Origin: Mastigias papua
Taxonomy: Eukaryota > Cnidaria > Scyphozoa > Rhizostomeae > Mastigiidae
Assembly: GCA_964019165.1 (NCBI GenBank)
Contig: OZ025278.1
Coordinates: 14,015,786-14,079,785, forward strand
Direction of reading: 5' to 3'
DNA: 64,000 bases
Shown here: in pieces, positions 58,501-64,000 of the stretch
Layout of the letters: each line of letters opens with the position of its first letter
How positions within the stretch are numbered: the stretch's first letter is position 1
Notes under the pieces: generated by a model
What the model was told of the DNA's origin: nothing
The model's database searches: none
The model's input: the letters and a program-made list of their open reading frames with translations, nothing else
Translations under genes and position numbers: made by a program

Positions 58501-61500
58501 AGTGATGAAAATGAGCCAATTTTGGCCAAAAAGTAAGGCTATAGCCTTGGTATTTTGCTCACACATGACCCAAATTGAAATTGATCGATTTTACTTGCAG
58601 ATTGAAAAGTGATGAAAATGAGCCAATTTTGCCAAAAAGTAAGGCTATAGCCTTGGTATTTTGCTCACTCATGACCCAAATTGAAATAGATCGAGTTTAC
58701 TTGCAGATTGAAAAGTGATGAAAAATGAGCCAATTTTGGCCAAAAAGTAAGGCTATAGCCTTGGTATTTTGCTCACTCATGACCCAAATTGAAATTGATC
58801 GATTCTACTTGCAGATTGAAAAGTGATGAAAATGAGCCAATTTTGGCCAAAAAGTAAGGCTATAGCCTTGGTATTTTGCTCAAAAATGACCCAAATTGAA
58901 ATTGATCGATTTTACTTGCAGATTGAAAAGTGATGAAAATGAGCCAATTTTGGCCAAAAGTAAGGCTATAGCCTTGGTATTTTGCTCAAAAATGACCCAA
59001 ATTGAAATTGATCGATTTTACTTGCAGATTGAAAAGTGATGAAAATGAGCCAATTTTGGCCAAAAAGTAAGGCTATAGCCTTGGTATTTTGCTCAAAAAT
59101 AACCCAAATTGAAATTGATCGATTTTACTTGCAGATTGAAAAGTGATGAAAATGAGCCAATTTTGGCCAAAAAGTAAGGCTATAGCCTTGGTATTTTGCT
59201 CAAAAATGACCCAAATTGAAATTGATCGAGTTTACTTGCAGATTGAAAAGTGATGAAATTGAGCCAATTTTGGCCAAAAAGTAAGGCTATAGCCTTGGTA
59301 TTTTGCTCACTCATGACCCAAATTGAAATAGATCGAGTTTACTTGCAGATTGAAAAGTGATGAAAATGAGCCAATTTTGGCCAAAAAGTAAGGCTATAGC
59401 CTTGGTAGTTTGCTCACAAATGACCCAAATTGAAATTGATCGAGTTTACTTCCAGATTGAACAGTGATGAAAATGAGCCAATTTTGGCCAAAAAGTAAGG
59501 CTATAGCCTTGGTATTGTGCTCAAAAATGACCCAAATTGAAATTGATCGATTTTACTTGCAGATTGAAAAGTGATGAAAATGAGCCAATTTTGGCCAAAA
59601 AGTAAGGCTATAGCCTTGGTATTTTGCTCAAAAATGACCCAAATTGAAATTGATCGATTTTACTTGCAGATTGACAAGTGATGAAAATGAGCCACTTTTG
59701 GCCAAAAAGTAAGGCTATAGCCTTGGTATTTTGCTCAAAAATGACCCAAATTGAAATTGATCGATTTTACTTGCAGATTGAAAAGTGATGAAAATGAGCC
59801 AATTTTGGCCAAAAAGTAAGGCTATAGCCTTGGTATTTTGCTCAAAAATGACCCAAATTGAAATTGATCGATTTTACTTGCAGATTGAAAAGTGATGAAA
59901 ATGAGCCAATTTTGGCCAAAAAGTAAGGCTATAGCGTTGGTATTTTGCTCAAAAATGACCCAAATTGAAATTGATCGATTGTACTTGCAGATTGAAAAGT
60001 GATGAAAATGAGCCAATTTTGGCCAAAAAGTAAGGCTATAGCCTTGGTATTTTGCTCAAAAATGACCCAAATTGAAATTGATCGAGTTTACTTGCAGATT
60101 GAAAAGTGATGAAAATGAGCCAATTTTGGCCAAAAAGTAAGGCTATAGCCTTGGTATTTTGCTCACACATGACCCAAATTGAAATTGATCGATTTTACTT
60201 GCAGATTGAAAAGTGATGAAAATGAGCCAATTTTGGCCAAAAAGTAAGGCTATAGCCTTGGTATTTTGCTCAAAAATGACCCAAATTGAAATTGATCGAT
60301 TGTACTTGCAGATTGAAAAGTGATGAAAATGAGCCAATTTTGGCCAAAAAGTAAGGCTATAGCCTTGGTATTTTGCTCAAAAATGACCCAAATTGAAATT
60401 GATCGATTTTACTTGCAGATTGAAAAGTGATGAAAATGAGCCAATTTTGGCCAAAAAGTAAGGCTATAGCCTTGGTATTTTGCTCAAAAATAACCCAAAT
60501 TGAAATTGATCGAGTTTACTTGCAGATTGAACAGTGATGAAAATGAGCCAATTTTGGCCAAAAAGTAAGGCTATAGCCTTGGTATTTTGCTCAAAAATGA
60601 CCCAAATTGAAATTGATCGATTTTACTTGCAGATTGAAAAGTGATGAAAATGAGCCAATTTTGGCCAAAAAGTAAGGCTATAGCCTTGGTATTTTGCTCA
60701 AAAATGACCCAAATTGAAATTGATCGATTTTACTTGCAGATTGAAAAGTGATGAAAATGAGCCAATTTTGGCCAAAAAGTAAGGCTATAGCCTTGGTATT
60801 TTGCTCAAAAATGACCCAAATTGAAATTGATCGATTTTACTTGCAGATTGAAAAGTGATGAAAATGAGCCAATTTTGGCCAAAAAGTAAGGCTATAGCCT
60901 TGGTATTTTGCTCAAAAATAACCCAAATTGAAATTGATCGAGTTTACTTGCAGATTGAACAGTGATGAAAATGAGCCAATTTTGGCCAAAAAGTAAGGCT
61001 ATAGCCTTGGTATTTTGCTCACACATGACCCAAATTCAAATTGATCGAGTTTACTTGCAGATTGAAAAGTGATGAAAATGAGCCAATTTTGGCCAAAAAG
61101 TAAGGCTATAGCCTTGGTATTTTGCTCAAAAATGACCCAAATTGAAATTGATCGATTTTACTTGCAGATTGAAAAGTGATGAAAATGAGCCAATTTTGGC
61201 CAAAAAGTAAGGCTATAGCCTTGGTATTTTGCTCAAAAATGACCCAAATTGAAATTGATCGATTTTACTTGCAGATTGAAAAGTGATGAAAATGAGCCAA
61301 TTTTGGCCAAAAAGTAAGGCTATAGCCTTGGTATTTTGCTCAAAAATGACCCAAATTGAAATTGATCGAGTTTACTTGCAGATTGAAAAGTGATGAAAAT
61401 GAGCCAAGTTTGGCCAAAAAGTAAGGCTATAGCCTTGGTATTTTGCTCAAAAATAACCCAAATTGAAATTGATCGAGTTTACTTGCAGATTGAACAGTGA

Positions 61501-64000
61501 TGAAAATGAGCCAATTTTGGCCAAAAAGTAAGGCTATAGCCTTGGTATTTTGCTCACACATGACCCAAATTCAAATTGATCGAGTTTACTTGCAGATTGA
61601 AAAGTGATGAAAATGAGCCAATTTTGGCCAAAAAGTAAGGCTATAGCCTTGGTATTTTGCTCAAAAATGACCCAAATTGAAATTGATCGAGTTTACTTGC
61701 AGATTGAAAAGTGATGAAAATGAGCCAATTTTGGCCAAAAAGTAAGGCTATAGCCTTGGTATTTTGCTCAAAAATGACCCAAATTGAAATTGATCGATTT
61801 TACTTGCAGATTGAAAAGTGATGAAAATGAGCCAATTTTGGCCAAAAAGTAAGGCTATAGCCTTGGTATTTTGCTCACACATGACCCAAATTGAAATTGA
61901 TCGATTTTACTTGCAGATTGAAAAGTGATGAAAATGAGCCAATTTTGCCAAAAAGTAAGGCTATAGCCTTGGTATTTTGCTCACTCATGACCCAAATTGA
62001 AATAGATCGAGTTTACTTGCAGATTGAAAAGTGATGAAAATGAGCCAATTTTGGCCAAAAAGTAAGGCTATAGCCTTGGTATTTTGCTCACTCATGACCC
62101 AAATTGAATGATCGATTCTACTTGCAGATTGAAAAGTGATGAAAATGAGCCAATTTTGGCCAAAAAGTAAGGCTATAGCCTTGGTATTTTGCTCAAAAAT
62201 GACCCAAATTGAAATTGATCGATTTTACTTGCAGATTGAAAAGTGATGAAAATGAGCCAATTTTGGCCAAAAAGTAAGGCTATAGCCTTGGTATTTTGCT
62301 CAAAAATGACCCAAATTGAAAATTGATCGATTTTACTTGCAGATTAGAAAAGTGATGAAATGAGCCAATTTTGGCCAAAAAGTAAGGCTATAGCCTTGGT
62401 ATTTTGCTCAAAAATAACCCAAATTGAAATTGATCGATTTTACTTGCAGATTGAAAAGTGATGAAAATGAGCCAATTTTGGCCAAAAAGTAAGGCTATAG
62501 CCTTGGTATTTTGCTCAAAAATGACCCAAATTGAAATTGATCGAGTTTACTTGCAGATTGAAAAGTGATGAAATTGAGCCAATTTTGGCCAAAAAGTAAG
62601 GCTATAGCCTTGGTATTTTGCTCACTCATGACCCAAATTGAAATAGATCGAGTTTACTTGCAGATTGAAAAGTGATGAAAATGAGGCAATTTGGCCAAAA
62701 AGTAAGGCTATAGCCTGGTAGTTTGCTCACAAATGACCCAATTGAAATTGATCGAGTTTACTTCCCAGATTGAACAGTGATGAAAATGAGCCAATTTGGC
62801 CAAAAAGTAAGGCTATAGCCTTGGTATTTTGCTCAAAAATAACCCAAATTGAAATTGATCGATTTTACTTGCAGATTGAAAAGTGATGAAAATGAGCCAA
62901 TTTTGGCCAAAAAGTAAGGCTATAGCCTTGGTATTTTGCTCAAAAATGACCCAAATTGAAATTGATCGAGTTTACTTGCAGATTGAAAAGTGATGAAATT
63001 GAGCCAATTTTGGCCAAAAAGTAAGGCTATAGCCTTGGTATTTTGCTCACTCATGACCCAAATTGAAATAGATCGAGTTTACTTGCAGATTGAAAAGTGA
63101 TGAAAATGAGGCAATTTTGGCCAAAAAGTAAGGCTATAGCCTTGGTAGTTTGCTCACAAATGACCCAAATTGAAATTGATCGAGTTTACTTCCAGATTGA
63201 ACAGTGATGAAAATGAGCCAATTTTGGCCAAAAAGTTAAGGCTATAGCCTTGGTATTGTGCTCAAAAATGACCCAAATTGAAATTGATCGATTTTACTTG
63301 CAGATTGAAAAGTGATGAAAATGAGCCAATTTTGGCCAAAAAGTAAGGCTATAGCCTTGGTATTTTGCTCAAAAATGACCCAAATTGAAATTGATCGATT
63401 TTACTTGCAGATTGACAAGTGATGAAAATGAGCCACTTTTGGCCAAAAAGTAAGGCTATAGCCTTGGTATTTTGCTCAAAAATGACCCAAATTGAAATTG
63501 ATCGATTTTACTTGCAGATTGAAAAGTGATGAAAATGAGCCAATTTTGGCCAAAAAGTAAGGCTATAGCCTTGGTATTTTGCTCAAAAATGACCCAAATT
63601 GAAATTGATCGATTTTACTTGCAGATTGAAAAGTGATGAAAATGAGCCAATTTTGGCCAAAAAGTAAGGCTATAGCCTTGGTATTTTGCTCAAAAATGAC
63701 CCAAATTGAAATTGATCGAGTTTACTTGCAGATTGAAAAGTGATGAAAATGAGCCAATTTTGGCCAAAAAGTAAGGCTATAGCCTTGGTATTTTGCTCAA
63801 AAATGACCCAAATTGAAATTGATCGATTTTACTTGAAGATTGAAAAGTGATGAAAATGAGCCAATTTTGGCCAAAAAGTAAGGCTATACCCTTGGTATTT
63901 TGCTCAAAAATGACCCAAATTGAAATTGATCGAGTTTACTTGCAGATTGAACAGTGATGAAAATGAGCCAATTTTGGCCAAAAAGTAAGGCTATAGCCTT
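34547..64000 (+). repeat. 107-bp satellite array, about 275 tandem copies, continuing past the window
   Basis: Unbroken head-to-tail array, all copies in the same orientation, of a 107-bp unit running from AAAATGAGCCAATTTTGGCC to ATTGAAAAGTGATG. Copies differ at a limited set of diagnostic sites: the 3 bases after GCTCA, CGATTTTAC/CGAGTTTAC/CGAATTTAC, CTTGCAG/CTTCCAG, GAAAAG/GAACAG, TATTTTG/TATTGTG and a one-base G deletion in TTTTGGCC. The first copy (34547-34660) is the most diverged, as expected at an array edge. Each unit has palindromes TTTTGGCCAAAA and AAGGCTATAGCCTT. The repeated 64-67-residue minus-strand open frames are by-products of three units (321 bp) being divisible by 3. Confidence 0.98.

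Noticed and set aside
41533..60337. Repeated 64-67-residue minus-strand open frames (MAHFHHFSICK...) in the tandem array
   Set aside because: They recur only because three 107-bp units make 321 bp, a multiple of 3, and certain unit variants lack stops. No start context, splice structure or protein family supports them.
34547..64000. CRISPR array
   Set aside because: Repeats are contiguous with no unique spacers, the unit is 107 bp, and the setting is eukaryotic with introns and no cas genes.

Overview
The window looks like animal (metazoan) nuclear DNA, probably from a marine invertebrate. It is AT-rich and carries two intron-rich genes on the + strand with canonical GT-AG introns. One gene encodes extracellular cadherin repeats and the other a spliceosomal SPF30/SMNDC1-type protein. 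Around them lie tRNA-derived SINE-like elements, several small inverted-repeat (MITE-like) elements and long (TA)n tracts. I cannot name the phylum from sequence alone. No bacterial gene, operon or CRISPR array is present.

Layout. Positions 429-19012 hold the 3' part of a cadherin gene. I can place 14 exons whose splice phases join into one uninterrupted frame of 606 codons. They encode five complete extracellular cadherin (EC) repeats, a Thr/Ser-rich stalk and a short hydrophobic C-terminus, with no catenin-binding cytoplasmic domain. The 5' end of the gene lies upstream of the window. Positions 19013-22958 are intergenic and hold MITE-like elements and the probable promoter of the next gene. 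Positions 22959-33656 hold a complete 10-exon SMNDC1/SPF30-like gene (256 codons). Its N- and C-terminal blocks are clearly conserved, but the middle is a 106-residue acidic, low-complexity segment where the Tudor domain should be. After a 0.9 kb flank, positions 34547 to the window edge are one continuous tandem array of a 107-bp unit, about 275 copies, which runs off the window.

Repeats. Introns carry (TA)n tracts, some of which are the 3' tails of tRNA-derived elements. One such element is present as a 245-bp nearly perfect head-to-head palindrome. Three copies of a TACCGTAAAC-ended element, a hAT-like MITE and several foldbacks are also visible. Two foldbacks, and a third spot, carry a core resembling a hammerhead ribozyme.

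Most interesting points: (1) the apparent loss of the Tudor domain from an otherwise conserved SPF30; (2) the 107-bp satellite, whose every unit looks like a 39-nt in-frame mini-exon plus a 68-nt GT-AG intron and carries 12-bp and 14-bp perfect palindromes; (3) a cadherin with a GPI-anchor-like end; (4) the SINE palindrome. The two genes show no sign of acting in one pathway: one product acts at the cell surface, the other in pre-mRNA splicing.
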